Shown one piece after another: positions 8,778-17,239 of a stretch of DNA of 64,000 nucleotides. The position numbers and the translations under genes are program-made. The notes under the pieces were generated by a model that saw nothing but the letters and a program-made list of their open reading frames with translations, had not been told where the DNA came from and searched no databases. This DNA comes from Lancefieldella parvula (GTDB lineage Bacteria; Actinomycetota; Coriobacteriia; Coriobacteriales; Atopobiaceae): NCBI GenBank assembly GCA_023300185.1, contig CP097092.1, forward strand, positions 1,550,001 to 1,614,000, written 5' to 3'. How positions within the stretch are numbered: position 1 is the first letter of the stretch; the number at the start of each line of letters is the position of its first letter.

Positions 8778-9671
8778 CTACTTTGCTAGACGCGCTACAA
8801 GAATGCGTGGCCTGTGCGTCAGATCCTCTTTGACCTCAACGGACTCCCACACACCCTGCTCCTCGGCAAGGTGCGCTGCTTTATCCAGGTGTCCCTCGTA
8901 GAGCTCAACGCAGAGCATTCCGCCAGGTAGAAGCATATGCGGAGCAGCCTCCAGCAATCGCCTGTAGACGTCCAAGCCGTCCTCTCCCCCGTCAAGCGCC
9001 AGCTCAGGCTCAAAGCCCTTGACCTCGGCAGGAACTTCCTGCTCAAGTACGCTTGTAGGAATGTAAGGCGGATTAGACACCAATACCGAGAAGGACTGTG
9101 CAAGCTCAGCAGGTACGCCTTCTACCAGGTCACACTCAATGAGCTCTACACGCTCCTGGAGGTCCAAGGCGTCTCTGTTGCGAGTTGCCAGCGCAATTGC
9201 CTTAGGAGAAAGATCCGTGGTGTAGACGCGTGTCTGTGGGCGCTCAGTGGCAATAGAGAGCGATATGCAGCCCGTTCCAACGCCAACCTCAAGTACACGC
9301 ACTTCTCCGTTAGCGTTTGGAATTGCTGCATCAACGCCTTCGAGCGCAACGTCTACCAGCACTTCTGTCTCTGGTCGTGGAATAAGCACGCCTGGCTCGC
9401 ACGTAAGCACCAGGTGCCTAAAGGGCATCTCGCCCGTCACGTACTGAAGCGGCTCGCCCTCTGCACGGCGCTTAATTGCCTCACGCATACGAGCGCGCTC
9501 GTCCGTGGAAAGCGGCTTGTCAAAGTTAGTGTAGAGCTGCACGCGAGAAAGGCCTGTCACTGCGGACAGGAGCCATTCTGCAGAAAGACGTGGATGCTCA
9601 TCACCCTTCTTTTCCAGGTGCTGAGTAGTCCACGTCAAGATTTTCTGGATTGTCCAAACTTCATCTGTCAT
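8778..9671 (-). CDS. prmC: Release factor glutamine methyltransferase
   Basis: Methylates the glutamine of the GGQ motif of release factors using S-adenosylmethionine. The 297-residue protein has an N-terminal helical domain, the SAM-binding motif VLEVGVGTGCISLSIA, and the hallmark NPPYIP near residue 195 that holds the substrate glutamine. It starts 12 bases after the prfA stop, so it is almost certainly co-transcribed with its substrate gene. Confidence 0.96.
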   Translation of the reverse strand: MTDEVWTIQKILTWTTQHLEKKGDEHPRLSAEWLLSAVTGLSRVQLYTNFDKPLSTDERARMREAIKRRAEGEPLQYVTGEMPFRHLVLTCEPGVLIPRPETEVLVDVALEGVDAAIPNANGEVRVLEVGVGTGCISLSIATERPQTRVYTTDLSPKAIALATRNRDALDLQERVELIECDLVEGVPAELAQSFSVLVSNPPYIPTSVLEQEVPAEVKGFEPELALDGGEDGLDVYRRLLEAAPHMLLPGGMLCVELYEGHLDKAAHLAEEQGVWESVEVKEDLTHRPRILVARLAK

Positions 9672-9683
9672 GAAGTTTGCACC

Positions 9684-10751
9684 TTACACAGCCTGAGCGA
9701 GTTTCTCGGCACGCTCTGCTGCAGCGAGAGCCTCAATAACGGATGGCAGCGTATCGCCCAGAAGAACGCCATTGTAGGTGCCGTTAAAGCCGACGCGGTG
9801 GTCAGTTACACGGTCCTGTGGCTGGTTATATGTACGAATCTTCTCGGAGCGTGCGCCATGGCCAATCTGGGAAAGACGCTCTGCGCCCTGCTCAGCTTGC
9901 TGACGCTCCAGCTCCATCTCGTAGAGGCGCGCACGGAGCATCTGCATACAAACCTCGCGGTTCTGAATCTGAGAACGCTGATCCTGAGACTGAACAACGG
10001 TATTTGTTGGCAGGTGAGTAATACGAACTGCGGAATAGGTGGTGTTAACGCACTGACCACCAGGGCCGGATGCGCAGTAGGTGTCGATGCGCAGGTCTTC
10101 CTGGTTGATCTGAATATCAATCTCGTCAGCCTCTGGGAGAACTGCAACGGTTGCAGTAGAGGTCTGAATGCGGCCCTGAGACTCAGTCTTAGGAACGCGC
10201 TGAACACGGTGAACACCGGATTCATACTTCATAACTGAATAGACCTTATCGCCTGTGACCTTGAACTCAATAGTCTTGAAGCCGCCTGCCTCAGAAGGAG
10301 AGCTGGACAGAACCTCTGTCTTCCAACCACGAGCCTCGGCAAAGCGCTCATACATCTTGAAGAGGTCGCCTGCAAAGATTGCTGCCTCGTCGCCGCCAAC
10401 ACCAGCGCGAATCTCAACGATAGTGTCCTTCTCGTCATTTGGATCGCCTGGGATCAGCATGACCTTGATCTCATCCTCAAGCTGAGGAAGCATCTCTTCA
10501 TTAGCAGCAATATCTTCCTGCAACATCTCTTTTTCTTCTGGATCAGAAGTGGCGTTGAGAAGCTCTTTTGCAGCCTCAATGTCATCGAGGGCAGTGATGT
10601 ACTTATTGGCGTGAGCAACCAAGTCCGCCTGATTAGAGTGCTCTTTTGCTACGCGAGCATACTCTTTTGGATCAGAGACAACGGCTGGGTCTGCAAGCTT
10701 TTGCTCAAGCTCAGCATAGGCCTCAACGATTTTTTCTAGCTTGTCACGCAT
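9684..10751 (-). CDS. prfA: Peptide chain release factor 1
   Basis: Recognises UAA and UAG and triggers peptide release. The 355-residue length is typical. The catalytic GGQ is in ASGPGGQCVNTTYSAVR, near residue 230. The PxT-type stop-codon element appears as PKT in RVPKTESQGR near residue 184, which fits RF1 rather than RF2. It is the first gene of the prfA-prmC group. No rpmE is seen upstream; a divergent gene begins instead. Confidence 0.96.
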   Translation of the reverse strand: MRDKLEKIVEAYAELEQKLADPAVVSDPKEYARVAKEHSNQADLVAHANKYITALDDIEAAKELLNATSDPEEKEMLQEDIAANEEMLPQLEDEIKVMLIPGDPNDEKDTIVEIRAGVGGDEAAIFAGDLFKMYERFAEARGWKTEVLSSSPSEAGGFKTIEFKVTGDKVYSVMKYESGVHRVQRVPKTESQGRIQTSTATVAVLPEADEIDIQINQEDLRIDTYCASGPGGQCVNTTYSAVRITHLPTNTVVQSQDQRSQIQNREVCMQMLRARLYEMELERQQAEQGAERLSQIGHGARSEKIRTYNQPQDRVTDHRVGFNGTYNGVLLGDTLPSVIEALAAAERAEKLAQAV

Positions 10752-10966
10752 TCTTGCTCCTAAGATAAGTGCCTCGTGCGCGCTTGGCTTATGAGCCTGT
10801 AGCCAAACTGTTGCACAAGCTGCTTGCGAGGTGAGATTTCAACTAAAGAAGTGTACCACCACTAGGCAGTTTTTAAACCGATACCTCGCTATCTGCACAG
10901 GATGAGGGTACACAAGTTACATAATTGTGAGAAAATTACAGCAGGTTCATACGGTAATGAGGCGCT

Positions 10967-12697
10967 ATGACTTCTAAGAACAAAACTTCACAACCAGATA
11001 ACACGCCTGCTGCAGAGGTCACCTCTTCTGATCAGAAGACCCTTGATACCCAGGCTGCTGAGGCAGCTGACACTGCCGGCGAGAAGACCGACGAGCTTGA
11101 AGAGGTCACCGACCCTATTGCTGCTGACATGGCTGCTGCTGACGAAGACTACATCATGGAAATTGTCAGCCCCATCTTCCCTGGTCTAGACGAAGACGGC
11201 GAAGAGGACGAGGATGACTCAGCTTCAGATGAAGACTCTTCTGAAAACGATGCAGACAGTACAACTGACCTGGAGAAAATCGTAAACGATGCAGCTCTAA
11301 CGCAAGATCTTTCTGCGGTAGAAGCTCGCCTCAAAGAGCTTGAAGAGAGCGCCCACGAACACTCAGAGTCCAAAACTGCCGAAGTTCCTTCCAAAAGCGC
11401 TACTAGCGTGAGTGATGCAGCGTCTGACGATGATGCAACCTCTATAAAAGATGTTGCCGATACGTTCTCAAGCTATCTTCGCAGTAGGCGTCGTGCACTT
11501 TTTAGGTTTGTACGCCGCTACAGCCTGCTTTCTGGCATTCTTGCGCTCTTAAGTCTTGCTCTTTTATCTGCGGTTATCGTCTTCTTTATTCGCGTGAGCA
11601 ACGTTCCTTCAACAGATACTGTTATCGCTGATGCTCGTACACGAGCCGAAGCTCCAGTTTGGACTCCGGGTGAGTATGACGCTGATGAATCCTTGCTGCT
11701 GACCGGCATTGAAGTTGTTTCTCGCACAAGAAGTACCACGGCAATCTCAAGTGATGCCGCGCAGTTTGGTGCGACGGGCTACGCCAACTCTGTAGTACGC
11801 CTTACCTATACAGGTAATGCAATTGCTGCTACAAAGATGACCAAACTTGGATACGCAAATACCCAAGGCTGGAACGCCATTGGTGACGAAGAATCACAAT
11901 CTGTTACCTACCAGGCAACTTCGGGCGTTTCCACCACAAAAGTCCTTGACGCTATTGGCGATGTGCTAGCAAAACTTGATGAGAAAAATCCAAACGAAGC
12001 TATTTCTTATAGCTCGCAGTTCTCTGGCGCAACGTTTACTGTTCTTGATGCGGGTTTTGATCGTGAACAGCAGACTTGCTGGGTAAGAATGTCAGGTGTT
12101 TCGCCAACCTTCTATGGCTCGCTCACCTGCGATATTACGGCTTCATTTACGTTTGATGCCTCTACGGGCACCTGGTCGCTCGACACAGTCAGTCCCTCGG
12201 CAGGACTTAAGTACGACTACAACGGACTGGTGGGAACGTGGAAGGGCACCTTTGTGAGCTGTGAAGCCAGTAGCGGCAGTCCTTGTTACGCTGGCAGAAC
12301 TAATCCTTTAACGCTGACCGTAACGTCTGCAGGTTTTTCTCGAGATCAGCTGGTACTTACGGGTACTGCAGAGGGTGTTGTCCACAACCATGGAGCGCTT
12401 AACACCTCGTACCGTTGGTATCCAGGTGACACTGAGTTCAAGAACGCATCTGTCTCTCTGACTACTTCTGGAACCATCGGAGATCAAATTCAGGTTTCTG
12501 GAGCGGTAGATGTAACCAATGCAAGTCTGGATGCTCATTCTGCTTCTAGCACGTCCCTCAGCACAGCTCAAAAACCACAGTTGAAAGTCACTTTTGATAT
12601 TGCTGATAACAGCGTGGTAGCTCAGCTTATTTCCACCCACACGGAAAACGGTCAGACCGTCACCTTTACTGATACCTACCAGCTCTCCAAAGAGTAA
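10967..12697 (+). CDS. Single-pass membrane protein with acidic cytoplasmic tail, function unknown
   Basis: I do not recognise this family. The 576-residue protein has three parts. Residues 1-175 are low complexity and rich in Asp, Glu, Ser and Ala, so probably disordered. A basic stretch (SRRRALFRFVRRY) then precedes one strong membrane helix near 186-212, implying an N-in orientation. About 360 further residues are rich in Thr, Ser and Gly and look like extracellular beta domains; two Cys pairs there could form disulfides. It is transcribed divergently from prfA and ends at a terminator. Confidence 0.8.
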   Translation: MTSKNKTSQPDNTPAAEVTSSDQKTLDTQAAEAADTAGEKTDELEEVTDPIAADMAAADEDYIMEIVSPIFPGLDEDGEEDEDDSASDEDSSENDADSTTDLEKIVNDAALTQDLSAVEARLKELEESAHEHSESKTAEVPSKSATSVSDAASDDDATSIKDVADTFSSYLRSRRRALFRFVRRYSLLSGILALLSLALLSAVIVFFIRVSNVPSTDTVIADARTRAEAPVWTPGEYDADESLLLTGIEVVSRTRSTTAISSDAAQFGATGYANSVVRLTYTGNAIAATKMTKLGYANTQGWNAIGDEESQSVTYQATSGVSTTKVLDAIGDVLAKLDEKNPNEAISYSSQFSGATFTVLDAGFDREQQTCWVRMSGVSPTFYGSLTCDITASFTFDASTGTWSLDTVSPSAGLKYDYNGLVGTWKGTFVSCEASSGSPCYAGRTNPLTLTVTSAGFSRDQLVLTGTAEGVVHNHGALNTSYRWYPGDTEFKNASVSLTTSGTIGDQIQVSGAVDVTNASLDAHSASSTSLSTAQKPQLKVTFDIADNSVVAQLISTHTENGQTVTFTDTYQLSKE

Positions 12698-12701
12698 AAA
12701 T

Positions 12702-12735
12702 AATCCCGTCAGGCCGAGTCTTTCCTGACGGGATT
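12702..12735. terminator. Terminator between convergent genes
   Basis: A perfect 12-base inverted repeat (AATCCCGTCAGG and its complement, 12702-12713 and 12724-12735). On the minus strand it is followed by ATTTTTAC, so it serves the DedA gene best; it may also stop the plus-strand gene that ends at 12697. Confidence 0.85.
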
Positions 12736-12769
12736 TCTATCATCAAATTACGATAAGTACAAAGGCCGT

Positions 12770-13459
12770 TTACTGCACCTTATCTTCTTCTTTGTCAGCG
12801 GCTTCTTCGTTGTTCTTCTCGCCCTTGCTCATACGTCCGCGAACAATTCCCACAATTGTAGGGATGATCGAGACCGCAACAATTCCTACAATCAGCAGCT
12901 CAAAGTGTTCCTGAACTACAGGAATGCCGCCAAAGAAATAGCCGAGCAGCACAAACATCGTGGACCACGTAAGGCCGCCCAGGATGTTGTAGATACCAAA
13001 GTTGCGCCAGTGCATACCGCCCATACCCGCAATAAAAGGCACAAACGTGCGGATAAAGGGGAAGAAGCGCCCTAAGAAAATTGCCAGATGACCATGCTTG
13101 TCCAAAAACTTCTGAGTCTTCTCAAGATGCTCTGGGGTAAGTGCTTTGACTTTTCCAGAAGCAATAATTTTTTGACCAAAGAAATGGCCAATCATAAAGT
13201 TCATCTGATCGCCGAGAATTGCGGCAGCCCACGTAATAACAAGCAGCAAAACAATATTAAAACCGCCATTGTGGGCAAAAAATCCTGCTGCAAAAAGCAG
13301 AGAATCACCTGGTAAAAATGGGAAAAAGACTACGCCAGTCTCAATAAAAACAATCAGAAAAACAAAGCCGTACGCAGCAAGAGGGCCTGTGGCAATCATT
13401 GAAGCAATAAATGCACGAGGATCTCTAAGCAGCTCAATGATGTAGTTTACAAAACCCAT
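12770..13459 (-). CDS. DedA-family membrane protein
   Basis: DedA (SNARE-associated/VTT fold) proteins are membrane proteins; some members recycle undecaprenyl phosphate or phospholipid head-group carriers across the membrane. The 229-residue protein has family motifs including ETGVVFFPFLPGDSLLFAAG and the conserved FGRFFPFIRTFVPFIAGMGG with its paired arginines. Several hydrophobic segments are present, and the C-terminus is a charged Lys/Glu tail. The exact substrate cannot be told from sequence. It stands alone, between a terminator and the SRP RNA gene. Confidence 0.9.
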   Translation of the reverse strand: MGFVNYIIELLRDPRAFIASMIATGPLAAYGFVFLIVFIETGVVFFPFLPGDSLLFAAGFFAHNGGFNIVLLLVITWAAAILGDQMNFMIGHFFGQKIIASGKVKALTPEHLEKTQKFLDKHGHLAIFLGRFFPFIRTFVPFIAGMGGMHWRNFGIYNILGGLTWSTMFVLLGYFFGGIPVVQEHFELLIVGIVAVSIIPTIVGIVRGRMSKGEKNNEEAADKEEDKVQ

Positions 13460-13515
13460 CGAAGTCCAATCGTCGTGACAAATGTCGCGGCAAACACACT
13501 ATACGCCTAAGAAAA

Positions 13516-13620
13516 GCGCATTGAGTGGGAACGGATGCCCGCGAGTGACCCCTTATGGCTGCTGTCTCCCGACCCTGACCAGGTTCGAGGTGTCACGTCA
13601 TCCGCACCCGCTCAATGCGC
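13516..13620 (-). ncRNA. ffs: Small bacterial SRP RNA (4.5S type)
   Basis: RNA of the signal recognition particle, which binds Ffh and targets membrane proteins. On the minus strand the ends pair perfectly over ten bases (GCGCATTGAG with CTCAATGCGC). The apical part holds the conserved domain IV core, including CTGGTCAGGG, GGGAGA and CAGCAGCC, which matches the Ffh-binding symmetric and asymmetric loops. Length is about 105 bases, as expected for the short form lacking an Alu domain. Confidence 0.93.
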
Positions 13621-13670
13621 TGTAGATACTCTACCCTATTAGAGAAATCTTTGCACAGATCGTATCGCTT

Positions 13671-14009
13671 CTATGCATTTTTTGACGAATTTTTTTCAAT
13701 TGCTTTGATGATCTTCTCGACGTTCTTTTTTCCTCTTGAGATACCTACATGCAAAATTCCAGCTATAGGAACAGATATGACGAGAAGAACTATGCCGCCC
13801 ACGAGCACAGCCGTTGCCATAGAACTTGTAGAGAGACTTCCGTACACGCTGAGATATATAAGCCATGCTCCAATTGCGATACCAGAATAAGCGGCTCTTC
13901 TATAAACGCTTAGTGTTCCAAGAGCTTTTGTCTGCATACGAGCCTCGACAACCAAAGGGTTATCCTCGTGTGAATGAGAAGCTGCTCCTACATAGTTTTT
14001 CTTGCTCAT
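13671..14009 (-). CDS. Small two-helix membrane protein, unknown
   Basis: A 112-residue protein if started at ATG 14009 (MSKKNYVG), six bases after GAGAG; an upstream TTG at 14021 is less likely. Two hydrophobic helices lie near residues 43-60 and 67-92, joined by a short polar turn, and the C-terminus is Lys-rich (EKIIKAIEKNSSKN). I do not recognise a family. It sits between the SRP RNA gene and the PTS terminator, on the minus strand. Confidence 0.7.
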   Translation of the reverse strand: MSKKNYVGAASHSHEDNPLVVEARMQTKALGTLSVYRRAAYSGIAIGAWLIYLSVYGSLSTSSMATAVLVGGIVLLVISVPIAGILHVGISRGKKNVEKIIKAIEKNSSKNA

Positions 14010-14024
14010 AAAAACTCTCAATCA

Positions 14025-14056
14025 AAAGTGGCATCGCCGTATGACGATGCCACTTT
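14025..14056 (-). terminator. Terminator of the PTS operon
   Basis: A 12-base perfect stem (AAAGTGGCATCG at 14025-14036 with its complement at 14045-14056) lies 46 bases after the IID stop. On the minus strand it is followed by TTTTG. Confidence 0.85.
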
Positions 14057-14101
14057 ATTACGTTTGTCTTTTCTGCGCCAGACAGGATTTTGCGCAAAAA
14101 A

Positions 14102-14920
14102 TTAGTAAGACAGACCTGGGTTGAAGACGCCAATAACAACGCCAACAAGTGCTACAACAACAAGAATAAGCATAACAACTGTTGGGCTGAGCTTCTTCTT
14201 AGTCATCAACCACCAGCAAAGGTATACAAACAGAAGGTTCAATACCTTAGGGAAGATGCCATTAAGTGTTGTCTGAATGTCAACACCAGCAATATTCAGA
14301 GAAGTTGTGACGTTAATCCATGTAGCAGCAACAGAGCCAATGACCATAGTACCAATCATAACAATGGAGCTACGGAGAGCCTCGGACTCAGGACCAACAA
14401 GTGCCTCAACAGCAGAAGAGCCCAGGCTATAGCCCTGGTCGTAAGCGAACTTCATACCGAAGTACATAATGAGGTTCCAGACCACAACATAGAATAGTGG
14501 GCCAAGAACGGAGCCGCCCTTAGAAAGGCCAAGTGCAATTCCAAGAAGAATTGGAATAAAGGTACCAACAATAATGGAGTCGCCAAGACCAGCAAGAGGA
14601 CCCATAAGACCAGCGCGAAGACCATTGATGGTCTCGTCGTCGATTGCCTCGCCATTTGCACGAGCCTCTTCAAGAGAAGCGGTCAAGCCAACAACCATAG
14701 AACCAATCTGTGGCTCGGTATTAAAGAAGGTTGTATAGGTAGAAAGTGCCTCAACCTTTTGGTCATCAGTATCGTAAAGCTCGTCAACGATTGGAAGCAT
14801 GGATGCAAGGTAACCAAATGTCTGCATGTGCTCCTGAGAGAAGCAGGTAAGATTGCCGTAAATCCAGCTCAAGAAAGACTTATTGCGTGCTTTCTGAGAA
14901 ATGGTTTTCTTTTCAGCCAT
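14102..14920 (-). CDS. PTS mannose-family membrane component IID
   Basis: Membrane partner of IIC in mannose/fructose/sorbose-family sugar transport. The 272-residue product has the IID signatures MGPLAGLGDSIIVGTFIP and FNTEPQIGSMVVGLTASLEEARANGE, followed by hydrophobic helices in the C-terminal half. It follows IIC by two bases, and GGAGG lies upstream of the ATG. Sugar specificity cannot be read from sequence; the family includes mannose, glucose, fructose, sorbose and amino-sugar systems. Confidence 0.94.
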   Translation of the reverse strand: MAEKKTISQKARNKSFLSWIYGNLTCFSQEHMQTFGYLASMLPIVDELYDTDDQKVEALSTYTTFFNTEPQIGSMVVGLTASLEEARANGEAIDDETINGLRAGLMGPLAGLGDSIIVGTFIPILLGIALGLSKGGSVLGPLFYVVVWNLIMYFGMKFAYDQGYSLGSSAVEALVGPESEALRSSIVMIGTMVIGSVAATWINVTTSLNIAGVDIQTTLNGIFPKVLNLLFVYLCWWLMTKKKLSPTVVMLILVVVALVGVVIGVFNPGLSY

Positions 14921-14922
14921 GA

Positions 14923-15789
14923 TTAAATATCCTCCTCTTCTTCATCGTCTGCGCTTACATTGCCTGATGCTGCAGCAGCCAAACGAACATTCTTTGCCTG
15001 CTGAAGCTGATAGTTAAGAACAGCAAAGAAGACTGCTACGACTGCAGAGACAATGAGGTTCAGGCCAAGTGCGCCAGCAAGGATAAAGCCAAAGGCAAAA
15101 GTTACCCAATCAAGAGGCTTGGTAATAACCTGCTTGCACAAAATTGCAACACCAACGGTAGGAAGAAGGGTACCAACGGTGAAGAGGGTCATCATTGGGA
15201 CACCGTTCATAGGGAGGTATTCCTTCATGATGCCAACCATGCTCTCGCCAGCCATGCAAATGAAGAATGTTGGAATGAACGAGAAAAGAATGTGAGAAAC
15301 CCAAGGGAATACAAAGTCAACCATTGGAATGGTCTTCTTAATACGACCCCACTCTTTACTCTCCATTGCACGCCAACCAATACCCTGCCATACAAGGTTC
15401 ATGGTAGCGGTGCCGTAGAACAAGACGGTACCAAGAGTACCAACAGCTGCACCAATAGCAGCTGCCTGAGATGCAGCCTCAACAGAGCTTGGATCAAGAC
15501 CATAAGCCTTGATTGCAAGAATTGCTAGAGGAATACCAATGTAGGAAACTGCACGAACGTCAGCGGAAACAGTTCCACCAGGTGTTACGAGTGCAATATA
15601 GACCAACTGGATTGCTGCACCAACAATAATGCCAGTCTGGACGTCGCCAAGAATGACACCAACGACAAGACCTGCAACAAGTGGACGACCGAGGGTATAG
15701 TTACCTACGGTAGTACCACCCATGCCAGGTAGTGACGCAAGGCATGCAAACAAACCCAAAAGGGCAGCTTGAAACGCATTAATTGCCAT
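14923..15789 (-). CDS. PTS mannose-family membrane component IIC
   Basis: Sugar-translocating membrane subunit. The 288-residue protein has about eight hydrophobic segments and the family pattern GRPLVAGLVVGVILGDVQTG near the N-terminus. It ends in a strongly acidic tail (SADDEEEEDI). It lies 19 bases after IIB and two bases before IID, in the usual order IIA-IIB-IIC-IID. Confidence 0.94.
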   Translation of the reverse strand: MAINAFQAALLGLFACLASLPGMGGTTVGNYTLGRPLVAGLVVGVILGDVQTGIIVGAAIQLVYIALVTPGGTVSADVRAVSYIGIPLAILAIKAYGLDPSSVEAASQAAAIGAAVGTLGTVLFYGTATMNLVWQGIGWRAMESKEWGRIKKTIPMVDFVFPWVSHILFSFIPTFFICMAGESMVGIMKEYLPMNGVPMMTLFTVGTLLPTVGVAILCKQVITKPLDWVTFAFGFILAGALGLNLIVSAVVAVFFAVLNYQLQQAKNVRLAAAASGNVSADDEEEEDI

Positions 15790-15808
15790 AAAAATCGCCT
15801 TCCGAATA

Positions 15809-16303
15809 CTACTTTACGTCAAACTTCTCGCGGAATTTAGGCCACTCACCAATTGCCTTTTCTTTAAGAAGAGCAAATTGAACGGTATAACCAGCTTTGG
15901 TTATATCCTCAAATGCCTGTCCCTCTTCTTGAGTAAAGGACTGGTTGTTGCCCAGCTTTACCGCACCAGGACGGTCATTACCAGGACCGATAATGACAGT
16001 GTTAATTCCTGGCTTAAAACCAAAGTCAACAAGAATTTTCTTCATGTCAACTGGGTTTTTAGTAATAAGAAAATAACGAGAATCGCTGTCTAGAACCTTC
16101 TGAGCGCTCTCTTTGAAGTGATCAAATGTCCAAACAAATACTTTCTTGTCAGGTGCTGCTGACTTGTAAGCAGACTTGAGGACAGGATTTGATGCAGCCG
16201 CATCATTAACTGCAATGATTCCGTCACAAGGAACCTCAAGGGCCCAACGAGTGACTGTCTGACCGTGAATCATGCGGTCATCAACACGAACAAATGAAAT
16301 CAT
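15809..16303 (-). CDS. PTS mannose-family component IIB
   Basis: Cytoplasmic phosphocarrier that takes phosphate from IIA and passes it to the incoming sugar. I start it at ATG 16303 (MISFVRVDDRMIHGQ) because AGGAG lies six bases upstream; a further ATG at 16318 overlaps that site. The phosphorylated residue should be His13 in the DDRMIHGQ motif, which is the IIB family signature. The product is 164 residues. IIA and IIB are separate genes here, not fused as in E. coli ManX. Confidence 0.94.
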   Translation of the reverse strand: MISFVRVDDRMIHGQTVTRWALEVPCDGIIAVNDAAASNPVLKSAYKSAAPDKKVFVWTFDHFKESAQKVLDSDSRYFLITKNPVDMKKILVDFGFKPGINTVIIGPGNDRPGAVKLGNNQSFTQEEGQAFEDITKAGYTVQFALLKEKAIGEWPKFREKFDVK

Positions 16304-16357
16304 GTTTTCTCCTAACATATTTCTTACGCAAGCAGCTACGCGTACTTGCAGTAATTA

Positions 16358-16789
16358 CTAAAGGTCTTCCTCGTCATCGTCTTCAAGAGCTAGGACGATC
16401 TGATTAACGCCATTTTTTCCTTCGTTCAGGATTGATGACACAAGAGCTTCACCACTTAGACCATCATCGATTGCCATCAAAGCACCAATTGCCATGGGAA
16501 GATTGGCGCCACTAAAAGCCACGGTATGAGAAAGCAGGCCTTTTTTGGCGAGAAGATCAAGCGCATTAGTAAGTGGAGAACCACCGATAATGTCACCAAG
16601 AACGACAACCTCGTCGTCAGCAGTAAGTGGCTCAAGAACTTTTGACAAATTCTCTCTATATTCAACTGCTCCCACGCCATCTTCCATGCTGTAACTCAAG
16701 ATGTTTTCTCTGGGTCCCATCAGCATGTCCATTACGCTATGCAGACCTGGTGCAAACGTTCCATGACTTACGAGCAAAAGGTACTTCAT
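16358..16789 (-). CDS. PTS mannose-family component IIA
   Basis: Cytoplasmic phosphocarrier that receives phosphate from HPr. The 143-residue protein has the IIA signature LLLVSHGTFAPGL, with His9 as the phosphorylation site, and LGDIIGGSPLTNAL. The C-terminus is acidic (EDDDEEDL). It is the first gene of the four-gene operon. The region upstream is long and AT-rich and presumably carries the control sites, but no regulator gene is adjacent. Confidence 0.94.
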   Translation of the reverse strand: MKYLLLVSHGTFAPGLHSVMDMLMGPRENILSYSMEDGVGAVEYRENLSKVLEPLTADDEVVVLGDIIGGSPLTNALDLLAKKGLLSHTVAFSGANLPMAIGALMAIDDGLSGEALVSSILNEGKNGVNQIVLALEDDDEEDL

Positions 16790-17161
16790 TACTGCTCCAT
16801 TCCAGACATCACCACTGTGGCTGTACTTCGCCTGTATTAACAGCCGTACTACGCCAATACAAAATTTCCAACCTGTTATGTAAATTGTTATGCATCAAAA
16901 CTTACATTCCAAGCCACGTGTCACTTGCCTAGCCGTTATAACACAAAGGTATACATGCGCTATTGGCATTCGCAAATTTTTAATATTCTTGATGTATTAT
17001 TTTTTTAAATTTTATTCAAATTGTTTGATTAATCAGCTGAATAAGTGTTCTACCAACTAAACTATATATGCATATATTCTTCGCATATATGAATATATAA
17101 ATAGGAGTATTACAAATATTATATAAAGAAATGTCCGTCCAACGCTCCTCGAAATACATTT
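16790..17161. other. AT-rich intergenic region upstream of the PTS operon
   Basis: About 370 bases with no supportable gene. On the minus strand near 16879-16897 the heptamer CATAACA occurs twice with a 12-base period, about 95 bases before the IIA start. Near 17064-17077 there is a perfect palindrome, ATATATGCATATAT, in a very AT-rich stretch. I could not find a convincing sigma-54 site or catabolite-response element. Confidence 0.5.
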
Positions 17162-17200
17162 CTAAAAAATAAAAAAGAAGGCCATACAAGATGACCTTCT
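17162..17200 (-). terminator. Terminator of pgi
   Basis: A stem of nine pairs with one wobble (17177-17185 with 17191-17199) is followed on the minus strand by TTTTTTATTTTTT. It lies about 40 bases after the pgi stop. Confidence 0.85.
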
Positions 17201-17239
17201 TAACATGAGATAAAAAATAATTTTATGTTACGTAACGTG

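Noticed and set aside
8937..10238. 433-residue plus-strand ORF opposite prmC and prfA
   Set aside because: It runs antisense through two secure genes, has no recognisable motif and a Cys/Leu-rich shadow composition.
16790..16930. Sigma-54 promoter for the PTS operon
   Set aside because: A TGG...TTTGAT pair is present, but the GG-to-GC spacing does not fit -24/-12 elements.
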